A stretch of 32,388 bases of DNA, taken from the IMG/VR virus record IMGVR_UViG_3300026519_000539, positions 1 through 32,388 of that record; one strand, written 5' to 3'. Position numbers and translations under genes: made by a program. Source of the stretch: a virus. Positions 8,371 to 16,187 of this stretch are shown here, in pieces (positions within the stretch are counted from its first letter, which is position 1; each line of letters begins with the position of its first letter). The notes under the pieces were generated by a model, which did not search any database, was not told the origin of the DNA, and was given only the letters and a program-made list of their open reading frames with translations.

Positions 8371-9410
8371 CCGCCACCTCCCGCCCCGCCGGGCACAATC
8401 AAGTTGAACTTGCGATCGCCGTCGGCCGGGTCGGCGATCTCGATGCAGCTCATCGCCTCGAAGACCCACACCGGGTTGCCCTTCGTGTCGCGCTCGCAGG
8501 TCAGTTGCACCGTGACACCGATCGGGATCGGTGCGAGGCGGGTTTCGAGCGACCGCGCAGGCGGGCAGTTGTGCAGCACGCCGGGCAGATCGCACACCGG
8601 GCCCACGCCGAGCAAGCCCTCGAAGCCGGTGCCGGGCACGGAGTCGTCGCAGTGGTGCGCTTCGAATCGGTTGATCGCCATGCGGGCCGGGTCTTCGCCA
8701 CCGCCGGGGGATTGGGACGAGAGGCCATCGGGCACGGGCACATAGCGCAGGTAGGTCTCGCTGCCCGGGTCGCCGTCGAGACGGGCTTCGACCCACGGAT
8801 ACCGCCAGCGGTTGGCTTCGGTCGGGATGAGTTGCCCCTCGCCGAGCACAGCCGTGATGCGCCCGAGCGACGGACGTCCGAGTTCGATCACCGCCCACTT
8901 CTCGCCGGTGCCGGGTTCTTTCCAGAGGATCGGCGCACCGCCCAGCGGCGAGGTCGTCAGCACAGTCTCGTCGGCCTTGAGTTCGCAGGTTGTGTCGCTC
9001 TCGTCGATGACCGTGATCTTGGCGGGCGTGGTGCCGGAGAGCACGCAGCGCCCGAGATCGCCCGGCTGGATCGCCTGCTGGGCCACCACGAACGACAACG
9101 GCGGCGAGTCCTCGGTCGCCAACTCACCGATCAACGGCGTTCGTCCCTGGAAGGTCCGCTCCTGATCGCTGTCGCCCGGCTCGATGAGCGGGCCCGCGAT
9201 CGCCAGTGCGTGGTAGGCGGGCAGTTCGTCGGGTGTGTCGTTGCGCACCAACACGATGCCGCGGTGTAATGCATCCGGGCGCGGGTTGCCCGTCGTGTTG
9301 CGCTCGCGCGATTGGTGATCCACCGCCGCATCGATGAAGGCGTTGTACGCCCGCGCCGGGATGACCAGCGGCTGCCCGGTTCGGACTTTGGTGAAGGCGT
9401 CGCCGTTCAT
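8367..9410 (-). CDS. Putative distal virion/tail protein
   Basis: 347 residues from ATG 9410, which overlaps the previous stop by ATGA. The sequence is a mix of beta-type segments (RGIVLVRNDTPDELPAYHAL, PLSFVVAQQAIQPGDLGRCV, WAVIELGRPSLG) of the sort seen in phage tail-fibre or baseplate-associated proteins, ending in a Gly-rich tail (GGAGGGG). Cysteines are concentrated in the C-terminal third. I do not recognise a named family. Position after the tape measure and before the modification cassette supports a tail-tip or fibre role. Confidence 0.6.
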   Translation of the reverse strand: MNGDAFTKVRTGQPLVIPARAYNAFIDAAVDHQSRERNTTGNPRPDALHRGIVLVRNDTPDELPAYHALAIAGPLIEPGDSDQERTFQGRTPLIGELATEDSPPLSFVVAQQAIQPGDLGRCVLSGTTPAKITVIDESDTTCELKADETVLTTSPLGGAPILWKEPGTGEKWAVIELGRPSLGRITAVLGEGQLIPTEANRWRYPWVEARLDGDPGSETYLRYVPVPDGLSSQSPGGGEDPARMAINRFEAHHCDDSVPGTGFEGLLGVGPVCDLPGVLHNCPPARSLETRLAPIPIGVTVQLTCERDTKGNPVWVFEAMSCIEIADPADGDRKFNLIVPGGAGGGG

Positions 9411-10216
9411 ATGCCCAGCCCTCCGAAGTTGCCATCGTCGTAGACCCGCTCGACATACGCCGCGATGGGTTGTTTGACGATCGTGCCCGAGCCGGTGTCC
9501 TCGGCGTCGGCGTAGCGCACCCAGAGGTACTCCCAGCCTTGTTTGTTGATACCGATGATCGGGCCGACTGACAAACCCGTCACATTGGGGCTGGCCGCAA
9601 AGCGGAAGGTGATCTCCCAATCGTCGTCGGCACCGGTGCCTCGCCGTGAGCCGGTCGCGCCGAGGAAGAGCAGTTCGCCCGCAGCGAAGCCACGGAACGA
9701 GCCGTTGTTTACCTTGCCGGTGAGGTTGAAGAGTGTGCCCTTGTACTGGTCGGTGACCTGCATTGCGGGCAGGTAGTGCGTCTCGCTGAACTGGTACACC
9801 GGCACGGTAATGTCCACGCCGTTGACGCTGTCTGCTGTGACGCCGATCGCGCCCTGGAAGTTTGGAGCCGTCGAACCCGAGGCGGCGTAGGTGCCGACGG
9901 TGGCTTTGCTCTGGGTGATGTGCTGCGTGCCGCCGCCGGTGTCGAAGTTGAACGAACTCTCGCCCGTCTGCGGCGGCGATGACAGCTGATTGGGCGCATA
10001 TCGCACCGTCGCGTCCCAGTGCTCCGGCCCGACGGGTTCGACCGCCACCGCCTGACGCGGCAGGTTGTCGTAGGTAGTCGGGCTAGCCGATTCGACCGCG
10101 GTACGGGCCGCGAGGTCGTCTTCGGTGCCGCGCACGGTGTAGCCGAGCTCGGCCGACGGATTGTCGCCCGTGGTCGATCGCCTGCTCTCAAACTTTTCGG
10201 TCACCGTGATGGGCAC
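9407..10216 (-). CDS. Putative virion structural protein downstream of the tape measure
   Basis: 269 residues. The start is GTG at 10216, preceded by an AAAGGAAA-type ribosome-binding site, and the stop overlaps the next gene by ATGA. The protein has no signal peptide or membrane segment and looks beta-rich with a central Gly/Asp/Asn-rich part (FNFDTGGGTQHITQSK, TADSVNGVDITVPVYQF, GWEYLWVRYADAEDTG). It probably forms part of the distal tail, judged by position after the tape measure gene. The fold could not be assigned. Confidence 0.65.
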   Translation of the reverse strand: MPITVTEKFESRRSTTGDNPSAELGYTVRGTEDDLAARTAVESASPTTYDNLPRQAVAVEPVGPEHWDATVRYAPNQLSSPPQTGESSFNFDTGGGTQHITQSKATVGTYAASGSTAPNFQGAIGVTADSVNGVDITVPVYQFSETHYLPAMQVTDQYKGTLFNLTGKVNNGSFRGFAAGELLFLGATGSRRGTGADDDWEITFRFAASPNVTGLSVGPIIGINKQGWEYLWVRYADAEDTGSGTIVKQPIAAYVERVYDDGNFGGLGI

Positions 10217-10240
10217 GCGGCGGGTTTCCTTTCGTGGGGG

Positions 10241-12583
10241 TTATGCGAAGGTCAGGCCACCGGTCTGGGCGGCGGTGACAAGTTGTTTGGTGTTCCTGGC
10301 GGTTTGCTCGCTCGCCTTGGCCGTGCGTTCGGCGACCGGATCGCTGGCCGCGAGACTCTGCACGGCCAGCGCGTTGAAGGTGCCTCGAACGGTCGTCTTT
10401 CCGGAGATGGTGTTTCCCAGCCCGGCAAGTTGTTTCTGGATGCGCGCGACCAGACTGTCAGCGGAATCGGATGCGTTGGGATCGGTGTTCTGCGCGTCCT
10501 TGCGTTCTTTGGCAGCCTTGGCGATCGCTTCGTCAAGCTTCTTGCGGGCCTCATCGAGCGCCTTCTGCGTTTCTTCGATCTTGGTGTTGGTGTGATCGTC
10601 GAGCTTCTTCTGTGCCTCGTCGAACTGCCGCCCGATCTCGGCGAGTGTGGCTTCGTTTTCTCTGGCGGATTGCTCCCGTTGACGCTGTCGTTTCTGATCG
10701 CGTTGAGCGAGTGCCTGCCGGGCCTGCGATTCGATTTCAGCCAGGCGTGAATCGAGCTGATCGTCCACCGCCTTCTTCGCGGCCTTGACATCGAGCGATG
10801 AATCGAAGAGGCCTTGGATTTCAAGCATCCGCTTGGCGACGAATGAGGTCGCGGTTTCCCAGATTTTCTTGAACCCTCTGGCGAAGTTCGTCCAGGTCTT
10901 GGAGAGGAACGAAGTCGTTTCGATCCACGCGATCTCGATGGCGTGGAAGCCGATCTGGGCGGCCGCCAACGCCCCGAACCACATCTGCTGGGCGGTGGAG
11001 ATAAAGAACCGTTTGGCCTCGAGCCATGCCGCGTTGATGGCCGCGATGCCCTTCTCCCAGACGAGTTTGAGCGAGAGCCAGAGGATCTGGGCAGCGAGTG
11101 CGACATCACCAGCGGCCAACGCATCAGCCATCCCGCCGACGACCTTCGTCACCGTCTCCCTGAGCTTGCCGAACTGCTCACCCAGCCATGACAGCGCCTC
11201 CGCCCCGGCACCGCTGGTGGTCAGGATGGCGGCACCGATACCGACAACAGCTGCGGCAACCAGTCCGATCGGCGAGAGCAGCGCGGCGAGCACCGTGCCC
11301 ATGATCCCGATCGCTGCGCCGACGCCGGTGATGATCGCGGCGAGCGAACCGAACACCACACCGATGGCGACGATCGCAACCCCGGCGATGACCAACGCGA
11401 TACCAATCCCGATCACGGCGACGGTCACCTTGAGGATGGTGACGACAAGTTGGCGGTTCTGATTGATGAGATTGGTGATCCAGCCCGCGATCTTCGTGAT
11501 CGCATCGGCTGCCCGGCGGACTGGTTTCTGGATCGCCTCGCCGATAGCAATGGCGATGCCTTCGACCGCCGAAAGCAATTTACGGAACGAGCCGCCGATG
11601 CCCGCGTCCATTTCCTCGGCTGTCTTGACCGCGAGCCCAGCGGAGTTGGTGATCTTGTCACGGAGTTCATCGAACGCCTCAGCCGACGATGCGAGCTTCA
11701 ATGCAGCGGCTTGCCCTCGACCAAACAGCGTCTCGAAGATGGACAGCCGTTGGGCTGAGCCGAGGCCTTTGGTCGCTTTCGCCAGATCGTTGATGATGTC
11801 GGCGAGCGGGCGAAGGTTGCCCTGTGCATCGACGGCTTCGATACCAATCTTCCGCAGATCGGCTTGCTTGGATTCATTGGAGAGGTTCTTGTAGGCCCGG
11901 GCCAGTGCGTTGCCCGCGAGCGATCCCTTGATGCCGTTGTTTGCCAGCACTGCGATCGCGGCGGCGGTTTCCTCGATGCTCGCGCCCGCCTCATTGGCGA
12001 TCGGGGCGACGGGTTTCATGGCCTCGAACAAATCTTCGAGCGTCTGGGCGCTGCCGTTGGCGGTGGCCGTGAGTACATCCGTCACGCGGGCCATCTGCGC
12101 GACGGGAAGATTGAACCCACGCAAGGCCGCCCCGGCGATCTCGGTCGCTCGGGGAAGTTCGGTGCTTGTCGCACGGGCCAAGGCCAGCACGGCTTCGGTG
12201 CTCGCCAGGATCGCCTCAGGCTTGAATCCTGCTCGACCGAGTTCGGTCATCGCTTCTGCGACCTGACCAGCCGTGAATGAGGTTGTCCGCCCGAGGCGTT
12301 TGGCTTCCTCGCGGAGTGACTGGAACTGTGCTTCAGTCGCCCCGGTGACCGCTCGTACCTGACGCATCCGATCATCGAATCCGGCAAACACACGGGTCGA
12401 TATGGCAAAGCCCGCGGCCAATCCGGTGCCGATTCCGGTCAGGCGTGCGCCGATCCGCTGAACCGATGAGCCGAACGCCTTGAGCCGTTTCTGGGCGCGG
12501 TTGAGCCCACGGACAAGTCTGTTGTCGTTGGCGTAGAGCTCGATGTAAGCCGCCCCTGCCCGGATGCCGCGTGCGGATGCCAT
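10241..12583 (-). CDS. Phage tail tape measure protein, TP901 family
   Basis: 780 residues. The N-terminal region matches the PhageMin_Tail/TP901 core: FAGFDDRMRQVRAVTGATEA, TTSFTAGQVAEAMTELGRAG and GFNLPVAQMARVTDVLTATA. Residues about 385-455 are strongly hydrophobic with several potential membrane-spanning helices (VTVAVIGIGIALVIAGVAIV). A long charged coiled coil (about 590-710, rich in Glu, Lys, Gln) follows. The protein sets tail length and is ejected during infection. At this length a fairly short tail tube (around 100 nm) would be expected. The stop is TAA and the next gene begins 25 bases later. Confidence 0.93.
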   Translation of the reverse strand: MASARGIRAGAAYIELYANDNRLVRGLNRAQKRLKAFGSSVQRIGARLTGIGTGLAAGFAISTRVFAGFDDRMRQVRAVTGATEAQFQSLREEAKRLGRTTSFTAGQVAEAMTELGRAGFKPEAILASTEAVLALARATSTELPRATEIAGAALRGFNLPVAQMARVTDVLTATANGSAQTLEDLFEAMKPVAPIANEAGASIEETAAAIAVLANNGIKGSLAGNALARAYKNLSNESKQADLRKIGIEAVDAQGNLRPLADIINDLAKATKGLGSAQRLSIFETLFGRGQAAALKLASSAEAFDELRDKITNSAGLAVKTAEEMDAGIGGSFRKLLSAVEGIAIAIGEAIQKPVRRAADAITKIAGWITNLINQNRQLVVTILKVTVAVIGIGIALVIAGVAIVAIGVVFGSLAAIITGVGAAIGIMGTVLAALLSPIGLVAAAVVGIGAAILTTSGAGAEALSWLGEQFGKLRETVTKVVGGMADALAAGDVALAAQILWLSLKLVWEKGIAAINAAWLEAKRFFISTAQQMWFGALAAAQIGFHAIEIAWIETTSFLSKTWTNFARGFKKIWETATSFVAKRMLEIQGLFDSSLDVKAAKKAVDDQLDSRLAEIESQARQALAQRDQKRQRQREQSARENEATLAEIGRQFDEAQKKLDDHTNTKIEETQKALDEARKKLDEAIAKAAKERKDAQNTDPNASDSADSLVARIQKQLAGLGNTISGKTTVRGTFNALAVQSLAASDPVAERTAKASEQTARNTKQLVTAAQTGGLTFA

Positions 12584-12595
12584 GCGATGCTCCGA

Positions 12596-13075
12596 TCAGG
12601 TGTTGAGGGTGCCGGACAACTGCGAAGGACCGGTCGGTGGAGCGACCCGCCCTTCCTTCATCCCCTTGTTGAACGAGGACTCCTTCTCCTTGCGGAGCCG
12701 ACCTGTGCCGAGGAAAAGTCCGACGAGCCCGGTCATTGCGGGAAGTGCGGGCCCAAGCATTGGGATTCCTGCGACGGTTGGGCCGAGCTGATCAAGGGCC
12801 GAAAGTGTTAGTTGACTGAAGATACCTCGGATTTCGCTGGCGCGTTCGATGTTGGACTTCCACTGTGATCCAGTGCGTTGGGTTTCTTCGAACCACGCGC
12901 GGTACTCGGCCTCGGCTTCGTTGAGCGAAGTCGTCGCTGCTAGTCCAGTTGACTGCTGGACGCGGTTGGGTGTCTTGACACGGACGATGTCGCCGAGATC
13001 AAATCCGGAGCATGCCCCGAGTGCGAGGGTGATCATGATGAGTGCGAAGCCGTAGGCGTAGTGTCGGTGTTGCAT
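12596..13075 (-). CDS. Small lipoprotein encoded between tail chaperone and tape measure
   Basis: 159 residues with a clear lipoprotein signal: a short basic start, a hydrophobic stretch GFALIMITLALG and lipobox LGAC with Cys22. The mature part is helical and charged (TTSLNEAEAEYRAWFEETQR), then a hydrophobic segment (PTVAGIPMLGPALPAMTGLVGLFLG, about residues 105-130) and a basic end. The first 43 bases overlap the chaperone frame. A lipoprotein inside a tail operon is unusual. It might block superinfection, act in lysis, or insert with the tail tip, but none of this can be decided from sequence. Confidence 0.75.
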   Translation of the reverse strand: MQHRHYAYGFALIMITLALGACSGFDLGDIVRVKTPNRVQQSTGLAATTSLNEAEAEYRAWFEETQRTGSQWKSNIERASEIRGIFSQLTLSALDQLGPTVAGIPMLGPALPAMTGLVGLFLGTGRLRKEKESSFNKGMKEGRVAPPTGPSQLSGTLNT

Positions 13076-13398
13076 GGGTGCGCCTCCTTGCGCTGATGGG
13101 TTTGCTTGTACTTGCCGTCGATGAAGATTTCCTTGAGGATGCTCACATCGACCTTCTGTTTAGGTTTGTGCGTCTGACTGAACGGGTCGAAGTCGGTGGG
13201 CCGGAACGCCCGGTGCTTCTTGGGATCGCGGTTGGCGTTGGCGATGAGTGCCATGAGCGAACTGGTGCGTGCCCATTCGTCGCGTTGGTTCGCCTCGGCC
13301 ATCGCGGCCAACTCACGCAGCGTCAGGGCGGCGGGATCGACGCCGACGATCCCGGCGAGTTGCCAGATGAACTGCCAGCATTCGGCACTGTTTGCATC
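13033..13398 (-). CDS. Tail assembly chaperone C-terminal frame (probable -1 frameshift extension)
   Basis: This frame, one base behind the upstream chaperone gene, encodes a conserved-looking segment ECWQFIWQLAGIVGVDPAAL followed by TLRELAAMAEA, typical of tail assembly chaperones, and ends HSS at 13033. The first possible conventional start inside it is TTG at 13311, in the middle of the LTLREL motif; no ATG, GTG or TTG exists between there and the open frame well upstream of 13398. Translation therefore most likely enters from the first gene by -1 frameshifting, as in lambda gpG/gpGT, giving a fusion of about 260 residues. A strong GGAGGAGG at 13403-13410 lies just before the crossover and could stimulate it. 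No canonical slippery heptamer was found. Confidence 0.6.
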   Translation of the reverse strand, partial: DANSAECWQFIWQLAGIVGVDPAALTLRELAAMAEANQRDEWARTSSLMALIANANRDPKKHRAFRPTDFDPFSQTHKPKQKVDVSILKEIFIDGKYKQTHQRKEAHPCNTDTTPTASHSS

Positions 13399-13820
13399 AG
13401 TGCCTCCTCCGCGATTCGATCCAGTTCGCCGCTCTCGATCCGCTGCTCGACCAGATCGCGTGCCTTGTCCATCACGCGGCGGGTTGTGTCCAGGACTCGT
13501 TTGAGATTCGCCCGGTCCCTCGGGCTCGGGGAAAAAGACACGAGTTCCTCGAGTAGTGCTGTGGTCGCGTGCTCGATCGCGTCGCCCGCCATCGCCCGGC
13601 CGAAGTCTTCATCGCTGACGCTTTGGGCGTCTGCCTCGGGCTTGCATACCGCGTAAACGATGTCGCACAGCAGCACCGGATCGGTGATGAGTCGGTCGAT
13701 CAGTTTGCCGCCGACGACTTCGAGCAGGTCCACATCGAGCAGACCCCGCGCACGCTTGATCGCGTCGATAGTGATGCTCACGGTCCAGGTGCGTCCTGCG
13801 TTGTCCTTGAATGTTCTCAT
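13323..13820 (-). CDS. Tail assembly chaperone (gpG-like first frame)
   Basis: 165 residues from ATG 13820, preceded by GGAGG at good spacing. The core is RTFKDNAGRTWTVSITIDAI followed by VDLLEVVGGKLIDRLITDPV, a mostly helical protein. Its last 24 residues (from MQTVPNAG to the end, Ser/Pro-rich) look like non-functional read-on past a frameshift point. It sits between the tail tube and tape measure genes, the classical place for the gpG-type chaperone that coats the tape measure during tail assembly. Confidence 0.75.
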   Translation of the reverse strand: MRTFKDNAGRTWTVSITIDAIKRARGLLDVDLLEVVGGKLIDRLITDPVLLCDIVYAVCKPEADAQSVSDEDFGRAMAGDAIEHATTALLEELVSFSPSPRDRANLKRVLDTTRRVMDKARDLVEQRIESGELDRIAEEALMQTVPNAGSSSGNSPGSSASIPPP

Positions 13821-13831
13821 GCTGCCTCCAA

Positions 13832-14254
13832 TCAGATCCATGCGGGCGCGGTACCGGCGTAGGTGACTTTGGCGGTCACCGACACAGTCAGCGCTTCTTC
13901 GAGTTGCTCGCTTCGGCTGAAGTTGGTGATCGAGAAGTCGGCCTCGAGCCCGGACCCGGCCGCCCCGTCGAGCACCTGCAGGCCGATCTCGGTGTTGTTG
14001 AAGAAGGCGTCCTTGATGGCGGTGAAGCCCGCGTCGGCGGTGTCCCACACCATCTCGAACTCGACGCTCGCTTCCTTGAGCGTGCCAACCGTCGCCCGCC
14101 AGCCCGCGTTGGCGCGTGTCGTGATGTCGGCCTCGCCGGTTTCGAGCGAGAGCGTCACATCCTTGACATTGGCGAGTTCGGTCCACGAGCCGCCGCCACC
14201 GACGCCTCCGGTCTTGTAGTTGAGCACGGCGTCCATGCCGAGTTTGATGGCCAT
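13832..14254 (-). CDS. Phage major tail tube protein
   Basis: 140 residues from ATG 14254, with AGGAG six bases upstream. The sequence has the tail-tube pattern: GMDAVLNYKTGG at the start, ELANVKDVTLSLETGEADIT then TRANAGWRATVGTLKEASVE, and a C-terminal beta segment EALTVSVTAKVTYAG. Beta-rich, no Cys. It should polymerise into the tail tube. Location directly before the chaperone and tape measure genes fits. The family resembles TP901-1/gpV-type major tail proteins. Confidence 0.9.
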   Translation of the reverse strand: MAIKLGMDAVLNYKTGGVGGGGSWTELANVKDVTLSLETGEADITTRANAGWRATVGTLKEASVEFEMVWDTADAGFTAIKDAFFNNTEIGLQVLDGAAGSGLEADFSITNFSRSEQLEEALTVSVTAKVTYAGTAPAWI

Positions 14255-14263
14255 GATGATCTC

Positions 14264-14665
14264 CTATCGAACGCTGCCTGCCCAATGCCGGGGCAGACGG
14301 CTTTGTGTCTTGGTCAGCGCCGGTCCCATGAACGGCCGCTTGGGGTATCGCTGCTTGCGGTAGCGTCCGCCGAACTCGTGCGCTCGCGCGGACTGCCCGA
14401 CGATGCGATGGTCCGGCCCGATGACGACGCGTTGCCTGTTCTTCTTGACGGCGAACCTGATCGCGCTGCGGAGTTGCCCACGCCGGGTCTTGGGCGGCTT
14501 GCCTGGCTCGGCCGGGTTGACGCTCTTGCGGATGCTGCGCTTGGCGGTCAGCCGGATCGACGCACCGGCGTGCCCGAGGCTCTCGATGTTCGCACGCCTC
14601 ACCTTGCGGAGCACCTTGGAGATATCCGCTCGCGTCTTGACTTGGAGTCCAATCGCTGCGTTCAT
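14264..14665 (-). CDS. HK97 gp10-like tail completion/minor tail protein
   Basis: 133 residues, very basic (many Arg/Lys). GLQVKTRADISKVLRKVRRA is followed by a central KPPKTRRGQLRSAIRFAVKK and a C-terminal RAHEFGGRYRKQRYPKRPFM with the characteristic E-x-G-x-x segment and PxRPFM of gp10-type proteins. These act at the head-tail joint or tail completion. Start overlaps the upstream gene by ATGA; the tail tube gene follows after nine bases. Confidence 0.85.
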   Translation of the reverse strand: MNAAIGLQVKTRADISKVLRKVRRANIESLGHAGASIRLTAKRSIRKSVNPAEPGKPPKTRRGQLRSAIRFAVKKNRQRVVIGPDHRIVGQSARAHEFGGRYRKQRYPKRPFMGPALTKTQSRLPRHWAGSVR

Positions 14666-15099
14666 CTGAGCACCCGGAAAGTGAGCGTGACGATACTGGT
14701 GAACAGACGCTTCTCGGTCAGGTGTTCGGGTGCGAAGATTGGTTCGGTGGCCACCTTGATCACCGGCACGCTGCCGACGCCATCGACCTGCACACGCCCG
14801 AGGCGGAAGTGATCGGCGATCTCCTCAGCCAGCGTCATGAGGCTGTCCGCTTCGGTGTCGTCGGCGACTTTCTGTTGCACGCCGATATCGATCGCGTAAT
14901 CGTGCTGGTTCTGATTCCGGCTCGACGCCAGGACCTCGACGCTCTTGGGCACGACCGACACATGCAGGTCGGCCATCTCCGGCAGATCGAACACGGGCTG
15001 GTAATGCCGCGCAGCCGTGAACGCCTGGCTGAACGATGCGCTGTTCAGTGATTCCACAACCGCGTCGGCGATGGCGATGAGTGTGCTGGGGGAGCTCAT
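14662..15099 (-). CDS. Putative tail terminator protein
   Basis: 145 residues. Helical N-terminus (LIAIADAVVESLNSASFSQA) then FDLPEMADLHVSVVPKSVEV and a beta-sheet core ending FTSIVTLTFRVLR, resembling the alpha/beta fold of gpU-like tail terminators. It lies before the gp10-like and tail tube genes, the usual place. ATGA overlaps at both ends. Confidence 0.7.
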   Translation of the reverse strand: MSSPSTLIAIADAVVESLNSASFSQAFTAARHYQPVFDLPEMADLHVSVVPKSVEVLASSRNQNQHDYAIDIGVQQKVADDTEADSLMTLAEEIADHFRLGRVQVDGVGSVPVIKVATEPIFAPEHLTEKRLFTSIVTLTFRVLR

Positions 15100-15377
15100 G
15101 GTTCACCTCCGCCCGCGATATGAGGCCGACCGTTGAATCGACCTTCGAGATACGACACACGCCGTTCGATCGAAATCAGATCGCCACGGAGACTGCGAAT
15201 CTCCACGGTGAGGCCGTCGAGCTGCCGGGCGACCTGATCGAGTTTCGTCGTGACCACGCCCCATTGAACGGTGAGCGCAAGGATGCCGATCAGGGCCGTC
15301 AAGCCGATCCCGGCCCAGCGGGCTTTGCCATTCGTGGGGGCGTTTACTGTTTGATGTTGCGTGTTCATCTGGCTCAT
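15096..15377 (-). CDS. Small single-pass membrane protein with coiled coil
   Basis: 93 residues. One strong transmembrane helix at about residues 20-44 (WAGIGLTALIGILALTVQWG), then an amphipathic helix with heptad-like spacing (VVTTKLDQVARQLDGLTVEI, then RSLRGDLISIERRVSYLEGR), ending in a Gly/Pro-rich tail. ATGA-coupled on both sides in the head-completion cluster. Short phage membrane proteins like this are often holins or spanin-like, but the location among head-tail genes leaves the role open. No signal peptide cleavage site is evident. Confidence 0.75.
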   Translation of the reverse strand: MSQMNTQHQTVNAPTNGKARWAGIGLTALIGILALTVQWGVVTTKLDQVARQLDGLTVEIRSLRGDLISIERRVSYLEGRFNGRPHIAGGGEP

Positions 15378-15760
15378 GGCGTCGGCTCTGTGGCGATGTG
15401 CTTGGTGTGGATGCGGAGGGCTTTGCGGTACGGGTCGGAATAGCGGAACACAGGTTCGTCGCCGGGCGAGAGGACTTCGTAGACGAAGGTGGTCTCGCCG
15501 TCGGTCTCACGGATCTGATCACCGCGTTTGGGTAGCGTCGCTTGTCCGTCAAGCACGAGGTCGGCTCTGCGGATCAGGTAGTCCCGGCTCTCGGTCTTGG
15601 TGACGATGCCGTACTCATCCGCCTGCTCGAAGACGGTCCGCCCGATCGTGGCTTGCACTTCGACCGTGCTCGCACCACGCGCATACGACACCGATCGCGT
15701 CATATGCTGGTGTCGCTGGGCATCGAGCCAGCTCGCGCCTTGTTCGAGCATGTCCGTCAT
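15374..15760 (-). CDS. Head completion/stopper-like protein
   Basis: 128 residues. Begins with a helix (MTDMLEQGASWLDAQRHQHM) then a beta-barrel-like part (VSYARGASTVEVQATIGRTV, SRDYLIRRADLVLDGQATLP, KRGDQIRETDGETTFVYEVL). This arrangement is typical of phage head-tail stopper/completion proteins. The gene follows the decoration protein gene by nine bases, and its stop overlaps the membrane-protein start by ATGA. Confidence 0.7.
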   Translation of the reverse strand: MTDMLEQGASWLDAQRHQHMTRSVSYARGASTVEVQATIGRTVFEQADEYGIVTKTESRDYLIRRADLVLDGQATLPKRGDQIRETDGETTFVYEVLSPGDEPVFRYSDPYRKALRIHTKHIATEPTP

Positions 15761-15769
15761 CGAATCCCC

Positions 15770-16108
15770 TTACTGGCTCATCCGCACGCGCACGGTGGTG
15801 TCGTTGTCGCCCGCCGCGGCGACGCTCCGGCCAATGCGTTTATTGGCACCCGACGCACTGTCCGTCGTCGCCTCACCGGCCGACTCATCCCAGTACACAT
15901 CGAGTCCCTCGGCGATCGCGGTGCTTGCGCCGGTGGCCTTGGGAAAGTCGAAGACACCGGTCACCGCCAACGCGCCCAGCGCGTTCGCTTTGATGTCGAG
16001 CTTGGCGACGCCGACGAGTTCGCCCTGGACGATCACCTCACCCGCGGACACATCAGCTGCGGGTGTGTAGTCGATCGAGTTGCCTTCATGGATGTATGTT
16101 GCTGTCAT
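15770..16108 (-). CDS. DUF2190-type capsid decoration protein
   Basis: 112 residues from ATG 16108 (MTATYIHEGNSIDYTPAADV), chosen because GAGGAG precedes it at good spacing; an in-frame ATG at 16177 would add 23 residues without clear ribosome site. The sequence AGEVIVQGELVGVAKLDIKA and the end KRIGRSVAAAGDNDTTVRVR are typical of DUF2190 proteins, small beta-barrel proteins that decorate or cement the capsid. In related phages this gene directly follows the major capsid gene; here 11 kb separates it from the phage capsid. Confidence 0.85.
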   Translation of the reverse strand: MTATYIHEGNSIDYTPAADVSAGEVIVQGELVGVAKLDIKANALGALAVTGVFDFPKATGASTAIAEGLDVYWDESAGEATTDSASGANKRIGRSVAAAGDNDTTVRVRMSQ

Positions 16109-16187
16109 TGCTGTGTTCTCCTCGTCGATGGGTTCCTTGCCATCGAGTTGTCCGTTGTTTGGAAACTGGGTCATCAATCACCCCGAC

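Noticed and set aside
13811-14812. Plus-strand open frame of 333 codons
   Set aside because: Antisense to the tail tube and gp10-like genes, with no recognisable protein features.
16109-16187. Direct repeat marking the att site of the nested element
   Set aside because: Only short matches such as TCTCCTCG were found with the opposite gap at 27122-27461; eight bases is within chance expectation.
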